DNA of 64,000 nt from Sclerodactyla briareus (Eukaryota; Echinodermata; Holothuroidea; Dendrochirotida; Sclerodactylidae): contig JAODTK010002643.1 of NCBI GenBank assembly GCA_026419785.1, positions 62,001 to 126,000 of the forward strand, read 5' to 3'. Made by a program: the position numbers and the translations under genes. The notes under the pieces were generated by a model. That model was given only the letters and a program-made list of their open reading frames with translations. It did not search any database and was not told the origin of the DNA. Positions 35,769 through 47,367 of this stretch are shown here, in pieces (the first letter of the stretch is position 1; each line of letters opens with the position of its first letter).

Positions 35769-35900
35769 GTCCAGTTGTGTTCAATGATCCCTGGTATATG
35801 TCTAAACAGGCGGGACGTGCAGCGAAGAGGGCAGCGGAGGACACTAGTGTAAGCTGTGTCTGTCCGACAGGATATCTAGGAGTGCGCTGTCAACTGCAAG
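35769..35900 (+). CDS. EGF-like domain exon, copy 1
   Basis: An acceptor 'aatacag|gtc' opens VQLCSMIPGICLN, continuing one frame over as GGTCSEEGSGGH and in a third reading as SVSCVCPTGYLGVRCQ. This gives the six-cysteine EGF pattern C-x(5)-C-xxxGGTC-x(n)-CxCPxGYxGxxC. A donor follows at 35901. Two single-base shifts (about 35795 and 35845) are needed to read it as one domain. A lone EGF exon with symmetric borders is a classic shuffled module. Confidence 0.75.
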
Positions 35901-36164
35901 GTACCGTGGCTAGGGTTTACAAATAATTAACAGAAGTACTAAACTATCAGTCTTTCAAACCACAAATTCATCTATTTTACCCATCTCTGGACGCGGCTCG
36001 AGGACAACGCCTTATTTTACCGATGAATTATGTTTCCAGTTATCAGTCATACTACGGCTCGCGTGAGAAAAACGCTTTAAGCATCTGCTCTGGGCATATC
36101 AACAACATGTCATGTCAAGTATTGGCTGGCTGCATGGTGCGTAGACATGTGGTCCTAAGTGAAA

Positions 36165-36570
36165 TGCACCCGAGGGGCGTGGCGTCGCATAAGCCAGTTA
36201 ATAAGTCGTGGAATTGTTAGGGGTACCAGTTCGAAACCTATGTCATAACCTTGCCAATACTCTTGTACTTATGTTCCCTTAATGGCTAGGTGATTTCCTC
36301 TCGGTCCTTCCTATGCGTATGCAGTCATGCCAAAGAGGTATTACCTTATTCCGTATCCGGTAATTGTTCGCTCCCTTCTATGCAGTCACGCAAAGAAGCT
36401 AGTTTTATTCATACCCGGTAATTTTCGCTTCCTTCTATGCAAGTCACGCCAGGAAGCGTTGCCTCCAGTGACGATAGCCGAAGTATCCCAGAAGCAAACA
36501 CCCTTGCTGGGTCTTAAATAAGTTGGTCCTTTGTCTGGCAAGTAACGAATATAATAAAAAAAACCAAAAA
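36165..36570 (+). mobile_element. tRNA-derived SINE in the intron, copy 1
   Basis: A degenerate tRNA head with exact box B GTTCGAAAC (36229-36237) is followed by a body with three ~55-bp units around 'cggtaattgttcgctccctt' (36300-36470), and it ends in an A-run at about 36554-36573. The matching element at 40660-41025 sits at the same intron position in block B, so the insertion predates the block duplication. Confidence 0.6.
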
Positions 36571-36851
36571 CAAGGGTGTTTTTGACTCCTTTTCGGGAGA
36601 GAGACACGGCACACGCGACGTTGTAGGTTATCCATACCACGTGCGGGAATCAATGGCATTGAACCCATGGAACCGTACAAGTGACGAGTAGACACATCGG
36701 CACAATGCCGCAGTTCGTCAGTTCCCGAGATTCGGGCGCAGAATAACGGCAATTGGTCAAGTTGGTCGGCTATATATCTGTCAAGGAAGGGGGCGGACTC
36801 GATTAATCCTTCTATTCTTCGCCAATCTCTGAAATATGTTGAGGTTCATAG

Positions 36852-36991
36852 ATCAGGAAGTATGCACGGCTGTACGGCAATCGGATCTTCTGTAGGAATG
36901 GATGGGACCTGTACCGTAAAGGAAACGCCAGAGGGGCGAAGTGTCGCGTCCTGTGAGGTCGCGAAGGATTCGGCACGGGTTCGTTGTGAAG
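36852..36991 (+). CDS. HormR-like cysteine exon, copy 1
   Basis: The open reading MHGCTAIGSSVGMDGTC continues as TVKETPEGRSVASCEVAKDS and ends ARVRCE at a strong donor (gaag|gtatgt). The 'tPEGxsvaxC...aRxxC' spacing resembles the first part of the hormone-receptor (HormR) domain that precedes GAIN in many adhesion GPCRs. The characteristic Trp is missing, so the assignment is tentative. The acceptor is 'ttcatag' (36845-36851) or a few bases on. Confidence 0.5.
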
Positions 36992-37773
36992 GTATGTATA
37001 TATTTTTCTGTATTTCATTCAGCAAAATCTCCCTGGACAATAAACACGGGAGTTAAGATCATATTTCAATCAGAGATTATGACGTTCAGTTTTTTTTTGT
37101 TCCGCTGGTTGATCCCTAACCAACTGTATGTGGAGGTTTCGACGGAAGTTTGTTGGAGAATGGTTTCTACTATCGATACTGTTACTAGTAGAGAATAACT
37201 ATTTGGTCTTCAAAGAGGTATTTCTTGATGGGTCTTATCATATTAAAATTGCAGTATCTAGTCAGAGTTCCTTCCGTTTAGAGTATCTCTATTAGTCATT
37301 TCCATTCAATCCACACATTTCTATTGGAAAGGAACACGTGGCGCAGAATGTCTCCAAAGCATACTACTACAGTTCGTCGCTCACTTATGCTTCTGGACTT
37401 GCTCCGTCCCTAGACGAACTGCTTTTAAGGGGGCAGAGAACAATCACGACTTCTTAGATATATGTCATTGAGCCCTGGCCATGTCAACATTGGAGAGTGG
37501 CGGCTAGAATCAATGTTGTAGAAAGACAATGATTGTCGAGCTTTTTTTGTTTGTTTGATCGTTTTTCCTGCCTCTAAGGAACGAATACTTCACTTACATG
37601 TCATGCTGAAATTTGCTGATTTTCGCTGCTTCTTTAGCCATCACTGAGCAAAACAAACTATTCGCTTTTGTGAGTCAATTGCTGAGCGATACACCGAATA
37701 AGAATATAAGATAGTATCTGTATTTGACTAGAATAATATGACGGGTTACCATTTTTTTATATTTATTTGACAG

Positions 37774-38191
37774 TAAGAGGGAAGAGGAACCTCTGGCGAA
37801 TGTATCTACACGACGCCAAATGATATCTTACTTCATGGCTACATTAGGAGCACAACGATGATTCCCCCAAAAACAGGTGTGACGGCAACAACAGTAAACG
37901 AGCGGAGTAGTGTGGAAGGAACACCGGGTTAGAATATTCTACTGTGACAAAAACAACGCCAGAGAGGTCGACAACGCGAGGTGAACCATCAACAATCGTC
38001 TACGAAAATCGCAATGGAAACTAATGAAGCATTAAGGCCCACAACGTCGACTGGACATGATTCTGGATTATAAATCAACATATTACATTCACATCTTGGT
38101 GGAGCCCAGTTCCATGCATTCTTCACAAAGCGACGAACCCATCAACGAAGAAGCACCGGACTCGGGCAATGTCACTCCTACCAGTTCTATT
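37774..38191 (+). CDS. Thr/Ser/Pro-rich mucin-like exon, copy 1
   Basis: After the acceptor 'tatttgacag' the + strand reads mostly Thr, Ser, Pro and Glu, e.g. TTMIPPKTGVTATT and later VTKTTPERSTTRGEPSTIV in another frame. This is a stalk-type, probably O-glycosylated region. Several stops and frame changes occur. The block B exon (42051-42851) is roughly twice as long, so this copy has lost an internal part or the other gained repeats. Confidence 0.5.
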
Positions 38192-38377
38192 GTCCACTAG
38201 GAATCGACGACGAGATTGCATAATGGTATGATTTCATTTTTTAGTTGACTCATTTCACTGCATGGTACATCATTCCTTCTTGGATCGGGTTTTTATAGTG
38301 TCCGGTTTCATCGCGAATCAAATAGAGATTCTTACCCCAAACTAATCTGTCAACCTTTGACAACAATCATCAGCAGA

Positions 38378-38612
38378 CAGACATACTAATTTGCTAGGTT
38401 GGAATATTATTCGAAAATAGATCGGGAGCTTGTGTGCAAGAATCTCATGATGATCGGTGGAGGATAGGTTGATGATGCTGCTCAGTGTGGTAGACAACTA
38501 CGCAAGTATACAGGAACTGATCCGAAATTATGGCCTCAAATATGCTAATTAGGTTTAAATATTTTATGCAAGTTGTTGGATCCTCTCGAAATTTGATGAA
38601 TTTGGTTCTTCT
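38378..38612. repeat. Repeat copy matching 29375-29615
   Basis: Direct-orientation partner of the segment at 29375; it marks the junction zone between duplicated blocks A and B. A C-run (38707-38727) and the G-run near 38730 follow before homology with block A resumes at about 38679. Confidence 0.6.
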
Positions 38613-39229
38613 AACAGGTGGGGGGAAGGGGGACATTCCCCCCCTTTGAAATCTGCCGTGGACGTAAACTTTCTAAAACAAGTGAATATTCAAAAATGAG
38701 GCGATACCCCCCCCCCCCCCCCCCCCCTAGGTGGGGGGAACCTTTGACGAGGGTGGTGGTGACGCATGAATGTAGATGAGAAACCACATTAAATAGCAAT
38801 GGTCATACGGCCATGAACGATGTTACTTTCTGACATTACGCGCAGCAATCCGGGCGAAGGATACACAATGGTTTGGGCGGAATGAAACTCAACACGATTT
38901 TCTACGGTATCACGTGCTCATTCTAATTCCTTCTCCAATGCTTGAAACTACTGGCAAATCAGCAACATTTCGGAATTCTACAGTGAATAACTTCCAACTC
39001 CACTCCGGCCTCTCTATTAGCAGTGTCTCACACGTAATCCGTAATACCGTAAAATGACGATGGCACTCTCCAGTCATGAAACAGCTTTGTTGAGCGTATG
39101 AGCGCATTATGAAAATTGGTAACTTAGGATCCGGGGCCTCAATTAAGCTCCGTCGCAGCAGTTGTTCCAGCATGACAGGAAATTTCCTAGCTGAACGGTT
39201 GTGGACGCGGCAGAGACTGCGAAGCCAAA

Positions 39230-39335
39230 AAGATGTTGTCTGCTGTTGCATTTGTGGCGTAGCTTGTCGCCGATGCTGACATGGGTGAATCTTACTGACA
39301 AGTAGTGATATGTGACACTCTGACAGATCTGGGCA
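39230..39335 (+). CDS. Ig-like exon remnant, copy 2
   Basis: Aligns by eye with 34629-34720: 'gctgttgcatttgtggcgtag' against 'gctgctcgctatcagtgtgggg', and 'gacatgggtgaatcttactgac' against the LNLTVE end. The DxAxYxC signature is no longer readable in one frame. It is likely a non-functional or mis-sequenced copy. Confidence 0.4.
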
Positions 39336-40301
39336 TCCAATTGGGACGGAGTAGAACATCAAGGTCGCATATTTGTGGAGGTTTACGCAATTGGAGGTGC
39401 ATGAACTTCGGTTGAGTGTGATGTGAGAATTTGTTAGGTTTGACTGTTGGTGTTGCAGAGTATAGGTCGTATATTAACGGATGACATTAGGTCGCCGCCG
39501 ATGGCGTACGTATAATGACCATTCGGTATGCAATTAGTCGACGTGGACACTGTTGTGATATGCGGCGCGTTTCATTGCTAGTTGTCACGTTATAACGACT
39601 GGAAATTAGTGTTCCATTTGCCCATAACCTGTGATTACCGTCGTGAACCGGAACTGAAGCAAAATAATACCTCGAATTCCATGAGAATTCAAAATGGCAG
39701 ACCCCATTCACCAATGAACAATTAGGGCATAATTATTGAAGATGGGCCATTTTAACGAGAGTATAACGGCAATTTATTTCAAACCACACCCACTAGAAAG
39801 CGACAATTTGCGAACGAACAATGCTTGATCATTCAAACTACAGCGGTTCGAGGGTTTGCTCGTAAACGATAGTGACCTAGTGCAGTAACTGTTTCCGTTG
39901 TAACGCATCCGAAAATTGCCGTTTGAGTATGAATTTCTATATTTTCCTTTATTTGTTGATATTGAGAATATTCCGAAAAACGAACTTACCGAGTGGAAAG
40001 TCTGATTTTGTACTGTATTACAAGTTGAATGGGACAGACGAACCCAGCATCAGTTGCCGTCCAGTTTGCCGTAGTTTGGGAGAAGATTCATGAAGCAAGA
40101 CAAATACGCAAAAAGACATTTCACGGACCAAAAGATTGATGTTTTGGTTTACTGGCCGAGAGGAAATGATTCTGCATAGGGCACTGCTACGTGACTTCGG
40201 GAAAGGAAGAATACCGAGCGCCATCAGTAACATGATGGTTGCCAATCATTAAGTATCATTATCCGTCGATATTGATTGCATCGTTTCTTATCAAATTACA
40301 G

Positions 40302-40434
40302 GATTAGTTATGTTCACTGCCCATGGTTATGTCTCAACGGCCTGGGGGGACGTGCAGGAGAAGAGGGCAGCGGAGAGGACATTAGCTTGAATGTGTCGGT
40401 CTGAACGATATTTAGGGAGTGCGTGTCAATGAAG
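40302..40434 (+). CDS. EGF-like domain exon, copy 2
   Basis: Acceptor 'aattacag|gatt' and donor 'gaag|gtacgt' are kept. LCLNGLGGTCRREGSGEDI and a degraded CVxPxxYLG part mirror copy 1. The last CxC...C portion is scrambled by indels. It shares intron position and flanks with 35769-35900. Confidence 0.55.
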
Positions 40435-40659
40435 GTACGTGGCTAGGTGAAATAATAAACAGGAGTAAGTTATATCGGTCTCACCCCACAAAGTACATCA
40501 TCTATATCGCGTTCTTCTCTCATGACCGCTTCTCAGTCATACTTATGGCACGCGTGAGATGATGAACGCTTCAGCATCTGTCTGGGGTATCACCAACAAT
40601 CATGAAGCATTGGGCTGGCGGCATGGTGCATGGCCATGTGGTGTCTGAGTGAAATGCCC

Positions 40660-41025
40660 ACCCGATGACGTGGTGGCCTACTAGTTGATAATCGTCGAAA
40701 TTGTTATACCAGAGGTTACAGGTTCGATACCATGCCATACTCTTAGCAATGTACTCTATCCAGATTGCTGGGTGATTTCACTCCCTCGTACGCACAACAG
40801 TATGCAACAGTATGCAACAACGCCAGCAGGAGGCATTGCTTTATTCCGTTTTCTGGGAATTGTTCGACCTTCCTTATCTGCAGGATCGCCACAGAGGCGT
40901 TTGCCTTGTTCCGTATCCTGGATCGGTCGAAGTTGACGATATCCAAATCCACATCCTTGCGGTGGGTGTTACATAATTCAGTCTTGGTCTGGCAAGTACG
41001 GGCATATCATAATAAAAAAGTGGGA
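40660..41025 (+). mobile_element. tRNA-derived SINE in the intron, copy 2
   Basis: Box A-like 'tggcctactagttgataatc' and exact box B GTTCGATAC (40722-40730) head a body sharing the 'ttattccgtttctgggaatt' repeat units with 36300-36470, and it ends in an A-run near 41008-41020. This head is cleaner than that of copy 1. Confidence 0.6.
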
Positions 41026-41261
41026 GGAAAAAGCCTCTTTGGATTCCTTATCGAAGTGTTGCATTATACGTATATTCATGACAAACAGGACCAATGGCAC
41101 TGAACGATGACCGTAAGTCGTGGTAGGCGAAGATGCGTACATCCGAAACGTCCGAAACCGGGGTGGAATAAAGGCAACTGGTATCTGTCAAGAAAGGGCG
41201 AGGGTGAAAACCTGTAATTCGCACTATCCTTACCTTCTTGTGGCATATGTGTGTTTCAAGA

Positions 41262-41391
41262 TCATGAAACTATGCAGGCGCTGCAACGGATCTCTGTAGG
41301 AATGGAGGGACTGTACCGTTAAGGAAACGCCAGGAGGCGAAGTGTCGCGTGTTGAGGGTCCCGAAGGATTCGGGCGGATTGCGCTTGTGAA
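41262..41391 (+). CDS. HormR-like cysteine exon, copy 2
   Basis: Aligned with 36852-36991 ('aaggaaacgccaggaggcga' against 'aaggaaacgccagaggggcg'). The DCTVKETPGGEVS reading survives, but the Cys pattern is disrupted by at least four small indels, and the donor has lost one G (gtgaa|gtattt). Confidence 0.4.
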
Positions 41392-42050
41392 GTATTTATA
41401 GATTTTCTGTATTCTCATTCAGCAGTTGACAATAAGGACACGGTAAGATCATATTCAATAAGAGGATATACTTTCATCTTCCGCTAGACTCCCTAACCAA
41501 CTGTCATTTGAGAGGTCATACGGAAGTTGGTGGGGGAATGGTTTCTATTGATACGGTGTGTCACTAAGCAGAGAGTAAAATTGGCATTTAGAGAACATTA
41601 TTGAATCACAAGTTTCTTTTGACGAGGGTAGCAATCAGGAGTAGATAGTCTCCTAGCTTAATGCACTACGATCGGCGCAAGCTATGTTTCTTAGACGACT
41701 CGCACACCAGACGCACTTGCTATGAAGGCGGCCAGACAAACCAAACTGGTGGTAATGTTATTGATACTGGCTCATGTCAACATTGAGAGAGTTGCGTCAA
41801 GACTTGATGGTTAATCGACAATGATTGCCGGCTTCTTGTTTTGTTTGATCGATTTGTTCATGCCCTTATAAGACGATATACTCACGCTGAAATGTGCACA
41901 GAGCTCACCGGGTAAAAATGAGCGATAACTCTATATATCGACGGCGCTTGGGAGCCAACTGATGCGTCGATACACCAAACAAGGTTAAATAAGGATCATG
42001 TATTGATAGTTAGAAATATCTGACTGGATACTCATCTCTTATTTGGACAG

Positions 42051-42851
42051 AAGAGGAAGAGGAAGTATGTACCGTAGAAACGTATGCCACCAACTACATG
42101 GGGATGAACGTCGGAGAAACCACGATTCTTGGAATGGAAAGTTTAACTTCCTTCCCAGACTGACCTTCATTGGACACGCAAAACCGCTAACATCTACGGG
42201 CTGTAATTGGGAGACTCTTCGCTAACGACAGAACATTAATTATCGAAGAAGCCAAACATCTGAGGGACTGCAACGGACAGTCGGTACGAAGGTCCAGATT
42301 TCGACTGATGTTGGAACGAAGTGGAGACACTCCTACCAACGACAGAGGGCGTTCATTCGGGGAACCAATGCGTTGGGGTGTCGACAAATCCAACGGATAG
42401 ACCACGCGTCACACCACAATATGTTACAAACGCACGAGTGGAGACTCAGCCTTTACCAGTCCACTCCGGTAGCGGAAACCGATACATGGACGGATACGTC
42501 CACGGCAGTGAATCATCTTCTATCAACTGAACAACAGTCCAAGAAACCGCAACAGTCCTGCGCGAAGTCGGGTACTACAAGATTCCCGGTTCGATTATTC
42601 TATTGTAACAGAAGCGAAGCTGTCGACAACGGAAATGTCATCACAGTCGTCGACGAAACTCGGAATGGAAACCAATTACGCAGATAGGCCCACAACGTCG
42701 ACTGAATGTTTCTGATGAATCAACAAATACATCCACATCGGCGGTGGAGCCCAGTTTTTCCCCCAGCCGTTCTCACAACGAAGAACCCATCATCCGAAGG
42801 AAGCAACGAATTGGCAAAGTTCAGCTCCTTCCGCCACGACAGAACTTACCA
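42051..42851 (+). CDS. Thr/Ser/Pro-rich mucin-like exon, copy 2
   Basis: Acceptor 'atttggacag' and donor 'cca|gtaagt' bound ~800 bp whose readings are dominated by Thr, Ser, Pro, Glu and Gln, e.g. VSTNPTDRPRVTPQYVTNAR near 42377 and KLSTTEMSSQSSTKLGMETN near 42625. It would form a long O-glycosylated stalk between the EGF/HormR part and GAIN. Frame changes are frequent. No repeat unit of fixed length is evident. Confidence 0.55.
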
Positions 42852-43149
42852 GTAAGTTTCCACCCTATGAAGCGGACGACACGAAACCACGCGATCGATT
42901 GATGGTACGATCTTCAGTTGAATTACACTCATGCATTGCTTTATCTATATAAAAAATCTTTCTCTGAATGCAGTCGCTCTACACACAGTATCGTTCATGT
43001 TGGCCAAAGAGTATTCTTTCAAAACTACTTTTGTCGAATTATGACCGATCTCTCAATAATGGTAACCGAAAAGGAAAGACCTTGATATATTAAACCTACT
43101 GACATCTTGGCGGTAAAAGAGTTGCAGGGTTGACTGAACTTTGGGTAAA

Positions 43150-43295
43150 TGGTTTGCCTCTCTCGGTCTTTGTGGATGACGAGGTCCGTTGCGTTTTCGA
43201 ACCCAATCCACCCCAGTGAAAAGTTGTGCCTCTCTCGTCTTTGTGGATGACGAGTTCCGTTGCTGTTCTTATAACCAGTCTACTACCAATGCAGC
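43150..43295 (+). repeat. Local ~70-bp tandem duplication
   Basis: 'ctctctcggtctttgtggat' followed by 'gacgaggtccgttgc' at about 43158 recurs at about 43230 with single-base differences. It lies in an intron of the receptor gene. Confidence 0.8.
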
Positions 43296-43476
43296 CCACG
43301 GCCTTGGGGGTTGAAAGAAAATCGTACCCCAGTATCATAAGCTTAAAATTGGAAAGGACCCTTCCTAAAGAAACCAAACACGCAGTGGGGTATCTGCGAT
43401 GCGTTCACCCAGAATCTGTATTTTTTACCTTCTCCTGAAGAATCTGCAAAGGTGCATTTTCTGGTCTTTGCCTCAG

Positions 43477-43534
43477 CTACTGTAACCGTCACATGTGTTT
43501 GAAAGAAGGGAAAGAATTGCAAAACATCACAGCG
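43477..43534 (+). CDS. Short exon leading into the GAIN domain
   Basis: Acceptor 'ctttgcctcag' and donor 'gcg|gtaagt' enclose 58 nt reading YCNRHMCLKEGKELQNITA. Two cysteines followed by 'ELQNIT' fit the link between a HormR-type cysteine module and the start of the GAIN helical subdomain, which usually reads 'LxNIT...NVTEE'. The next exon opens with RNLTEEKLEWL, continuing this pattern. Confidence 0.6.
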
Positions 43535-44982
43535 GTAAGTGTGAAGTGGGTCGTAACGTTATGGATTACCGGCCTCCCGTCTATGTTCAGTTTCAGCTAT
43601 ATTCCTTCCAAGTTGAAGTGGACACACTGTATTCAGATAACTGACAAGGAAGTAGAGGAGGAACCAGGAAATAATATCAACTTGGTGATAACTATTATCA
43701 GTGCATGATACACAAGGAAAGGGATGATGGACTTTCGAAACCGAAGCCGAAGTTCACACAACGTATAAGAAAAGTGGGTTCTCGAACTGCTATAGTACCG
43801 CCATTCACGATCAGAGGTTTCCATTTTGTTACAGTATTTAGACAATTTCGAGCACCTTAATCTGATAGGGTTGCCTAAGGGGGGATTTTCACGGTGGGCT
43901 GTGATAACAACTAAGTGTGGTGGTCTGTCCAAGACTGATGGACTGAAAGATAGGGGTTAGGGTTGTCTTAAAAAACTTTGCGCCGGGGTTGAATATTCCA
44001 TTCCATCAAGTAGCCTACTCAAGTACTTTGAAGGATGAATGGAAAAATACAACAAAATGAAACGAGGGCACATAGGACAAAGTAAGGCAACCAAGAAAAG
44101 GGAAAACTGATAGTACAATTCAAGTGGGGGGGGAAAAAAAACACTGATTTAATTGTTTGCAATTGCACGTATATACTGCATTTTCTAGGAAGGTACGAAT
44201 CGTGGGCTGTGGCTACTGTACACAGATTGTATACTACTGAGAGGCGGAGTGAGGGCACTTGCCTGTTCTAGCACAGAGTGGGAAGGGGTGGGAAAGATTT
44301 ATCATGGTATTTTTCATATGAACTTGAAGGCATAGTCCATTTAGCAGATTTGCTAGCACAGGTGAATAGGGGACATATCAAAACCAACAACCCCACATTT
44401 GGAGATTCTAGCATGTTGCCTCGTTGAGATATTCCAATTTACTTTTGAGAATTTCTAGCAATTTATGACATCACGGGGAGAACGACTCAAAGGCCATCAA
44501 TTAACCCTATACACAGAAATAGCTGCATTATCGCGCATGATAACAGAAAGACGAAAATTAACAAGATTTACCATATTTTTTTTTTTACCATATATACCAG
44601 ATTAACATATTTACATCGACTTGTATAATAGAAGTCCTCGTTTCCCTCCCATGATGTCACAAAGCCAATTTTGCAATAGCTAATTGTGCATTAACCGGAA
44701 ACACTGAATGGTAGTTGCAGCTGTCATGAGTACCCAAGTGTCCAGTCTATTCACATGACCATTGGCCATAGTGCAAATCTCCGGGGGCCATTTGTTTATT
44801 GGAATGGGCAGACCATCGTGATGATATTAAATGACCTTTGACATGTGTTGCAAAGCATGGTGACTCAATGTCAAAACAGTAAGGGAATGTGTGAATGGAA
44901 ATCAAAGCAGTAAGTGAATTGGTGTAGGGAGATGTGAGGACTATTTAATTCGGGATATAATTGATGGCGGGGCGGGTAGATT

Positions 44983-45040
44983 TTTTTTTTTTTTTTTTTG
45001 GGGGGGGGGGGATTTGCGGGTTGGGTGGGGGGGGGGCGCG
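44983..45040. repeat. T17-G11 homopolymer junction
   Basis: A T-run is immediately followed by a G-run and G-rich DNA in an intron. Such long homopolymers are prone to length error in any sequencing method. Confidence 0.8.
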
Positions 45041-45434
45041 AGCGGCAAACCATGATGGGGACAATAGAGAGCAATTGCCTAGATGTGGATTTCAAGTGGG
45101 AAACAAGGCGTTTGCTAGGAGAATTTCGGAAGATCTAAAAACAGGAATCAGGGACAAAGTTCTTAAAATTCAGCTATTTACAGACAGGAATAGTCAGTTA
45201 TTTTAGGAGCCAAGCTGGCTGCCCGTACAATTTTGCATGGGGACTTCAAAATTCGAAGCTATGCTCCTCATTCTCAACGCAGTCTATTACATTGCGAACG
45301 AGCTCAAACCATAACAACCTACAAAGGCTAATTAATCATTCAATTGAGGTTTTAGTGCCCAATATTAATCAGATCATCACACTGAATTCAATGCTACACG
45401 CACGTTTGGTGAGTCTGACCATCGAGAAAGCGGG

Positions 45435-45469
45435 ACACACACACACACACCACACACACACACACCACA

Positions 45470-45508
<39 letters not shown>
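45435..45508. repeat. (CA)n microsatellite in intron
   Basis: Interrupted CACACA array of about 74 bp, with 'ccacac' phase breaks at regular positions. Confidence 0.9.
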
Positions 45509-45509
<1 letters not shown>

Positions 45510-45568
45510 CAAAGTGATCGCTAAGTCTCTTCCTGAACTAAAAATTTGTTATCCATTCTAAACCACAG

Positions 45569-45727
45569 GACCACAAAGAAACCTCACAGAGGAGAAGTTG
45601 GAATGGCTGCGGAGAAGGTTATAGAAATTTCCGGGAACGACACTTTCCTGTCGGAGGAACCAGGAGGAGTGAACTGGTCATCGAAACTCTAGAGTCCATC
45701 GTTGGGACAGGATTTACTACAGAAAAT
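45569..45727 (+). CDS. GAIN subdomain A exon
   Basis: Acceptor 'aaccacag' and donor 'aaat|gtgagt'. Three successive frames give RNLTEEKLEWL, then AEKVIEISGNDTFLSEE, then ELVIETLESIVGTGFTTEN: the helical first part of the GAIN domain (NxTEExxxxxxxxxxxIxxxxxxLSEEELxxVxExLExI). Shifts at about 45608 and 45667 are each a single base, which is striking because the protein is otherwise well preserved. Confidence 0.75.
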
Positions 45728-46351
45728 GTGAGTTATGTGACCAGATATCCACAGGCGAACCAACGCGACAAAAATCTAGACGTTTACATAAAGTAACGAT
45801 GTAACATCTGAGCACCTTTTGGGGAATAGGCAACCATCATGCTCTTCAGCGTAAATCCATATTGGCCTACACCTTCTTCGTTACTGCGATTCGAAGACGA
45901 CATCTTGGCGGTAACAAAACGGAACGAATTATGCTTCCGTGGTTGGGTATTCTCAGGGTTTTGCATGTTCTGACCGTGTTTGGATCATGGACAGAATAGG
46001 CTACATAGATAAATATACCGAGATAAAGACAACTTGTGAACAATGCACAACAATATTTTAATTTGAAAATTGTCTTTTTAAATTCCAATGTGATTTCGAA
46101 AGCATCTAGAGACAATTTAAGGAATCGGCATTTCTAATGTGAATTGGAACCAATTCCAAATCTTTAAACAATACAATGTGAAAGATAATGAAAATGAAAA
46201 GATGATTTGAAAGATCTGCAAAGGTATAATGTTGTTACTCGAAAATCTCTGCCAGCGGCATATGCATTCGCCTATACGAAATAGAAGGAGAAAATTGAAA
46301 ACGGTTTAGTCATACTTTTGTTCCATAATGTTTATTCTTCCTCTGAACTAG

Positions 46352-46728
46352 GTAACTGAACCAGTGATCGATATCATCAACAACCTATTGGACGTGGACG
46401 AAGAAGTGATGAGATCGAGGCACTTCCGAGGGTGGAAGAGCAGTCGCTGCCCTCGAGGAACTGGGACGAATGTTCAAAGAATGTGGGCACGCACGATTGT
46501 TCTGCTGAAAAGTATCGGGTGACCGCGGTTTAAAGTCGAAAAGGAGAACGTCGACGGAAACCTCGTGTTTGCTGTCGTTGATCGAGAGGCCAACACGCCG
46601 ATGACGATGGTGCTGGTGATCGAAGCTTGGCCACCAAGCTATACGACGACGAAAGAGACAGAGTCCAGTGGCTGAGCCGACTACCACGATATCCATCCCG
46701 AGAGAGGTCATAGAGTCATTCAATGACG
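46352..46728 (+). CDS. GAIN domain exon (helical to beta transition)
   Basis: Acceptor 'ctgaactag' is followed by VTEPVIDIINNLLDVDEEVM, then in other frames AVAALEELGRMFKECGHARL, KVEKENVDGNLVFAVVDREA and IPREVIESFND, ending at donor 'gacg|gtacga'. Joining to the next exon gives a continuous ESFND-GSVLNNGTDRFIVY, the conserved GAIN beta segment, which supports this boundary. At least four single-base shifts lie between about 46438 and 46690. Regular for family: this helix bundle precedes the beta sandwich that houses GPS cleavage. Confidence 0.75.
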
Positions 46729-46984
46729 GTACGATGAGAAAGCACGATTTCAAAGAGATGAATTGTTGTTCATGTTTACGATCGCGAATTTTGGAGTAGA
46801 GTGTACCTGATGCAGATTGTTGCAGTGATAGAACCCAGATATTTATTATCCTGTCAAAGAGCCAAAAGAGGGGGCTGAAAGGAACTTTCGAACTTACTCC
46901 AAGAAGGTGCCAAGCACGGAATTTTCGACATCTGTCCTACCTTGAAGCTTCGATTGCTATCGCTATATTTATTGACCTATCTAT

Positions 46985-47315
46985 ATAATATCTAATATTA
47001 TTATTATAAAAAATATCTCGTTCTTATATAACGCTTTTCCATGTCGTATACTTGCTCAAAGCGCTTCAGATATTACCCCGAGCTAGTGCTTTGTCATTGT
47101 TGTTCTCTCCCGATGCACTATTTCAGTACGTCAATTCATCGTGACCTCCCAATATCAAGCCGCCACATATGGAGCTCGATAATCTTCACAAGTCACCTCA
47201 CAAGGTACAATACTTTTCACACGTGGGTGGCGTGGACATTTCAGGAGACATGCTGTCCACTGCAGAACTCGCAATCAATAGTCCTGAGCTCTATCGACTG
47301 AGTTAATTCGGCCTA
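46985..47315 (-). mobile_element. tRNA-derived SINE with L2-like tail in a receptor intron
   Basis: The minus strand starts near 47310 with box A-like 'taactcagtcgatagagc' and a weak box B. A ~230-bp body follows, then 'agcgctttgagcaagtatac', 'aaaagcgttatataagaac' and a TAATAAT tail at 46985-47005. The end resembles L2/CR1 LINE tails, as in SINEs mobilised by such LINEs. It is a different family from the SINE at 19345. Confidence 0.6.
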
Positions 47316-47367
47316 TACATGTACCTAATAACATTTTAATTTTACAAGTTATTTATTTCCCTTCCAG

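Larger units (their letters stand above)
32214..38300 (+). repeat. Duplicated block A (receptor ectodomain exons, first copy)
   Basis: Matched in direct orientation by block B (38679-42900). Anchors are: 'tagcaatggtcatacggcca' at 32297 and 38796; 'aggtttgcgcaaatggaggtg' near 34770 against 39377; the EGF exon at 35769 against 40302; the SINE at 36165 against 40660; the HormR-like exon at 36852 against 41262; and the Thr-rich exon at 37774 against 42051. Block A contains about 1.7 kb (roughly 32650-34450) with little counterpart in B, whereas B has a longer Thr-rich exon. Confidence 0.8.
38679..42900 (+). repeat. Duplicated block B (receptor ectodomain exons, second copy)
   Basis: Second, direct copy of block A. 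It differs from A mainly by many one-base deletions and insertions, plus absence of the LINE and of about 1.7 kb between the anchors at 39060 and 39240. Every exon in it is more frame-broken than in A. It could be a real segmental duplication, an uncollapsed alternative haplotype joined in tandem, or poorly polished sequence. Confidence 0.8.

Noticed and set aside
36386-36752. Minus-strand frames inside the receptor introns
   Set aside because: They lie opposite SINE units and are not preserved in the duplicate block.
38910-39362. 150-codon minus-strand frame in block B
   Set aside because: The homologous DNA in block A is not open on that strand, so it is not a conserved gene.
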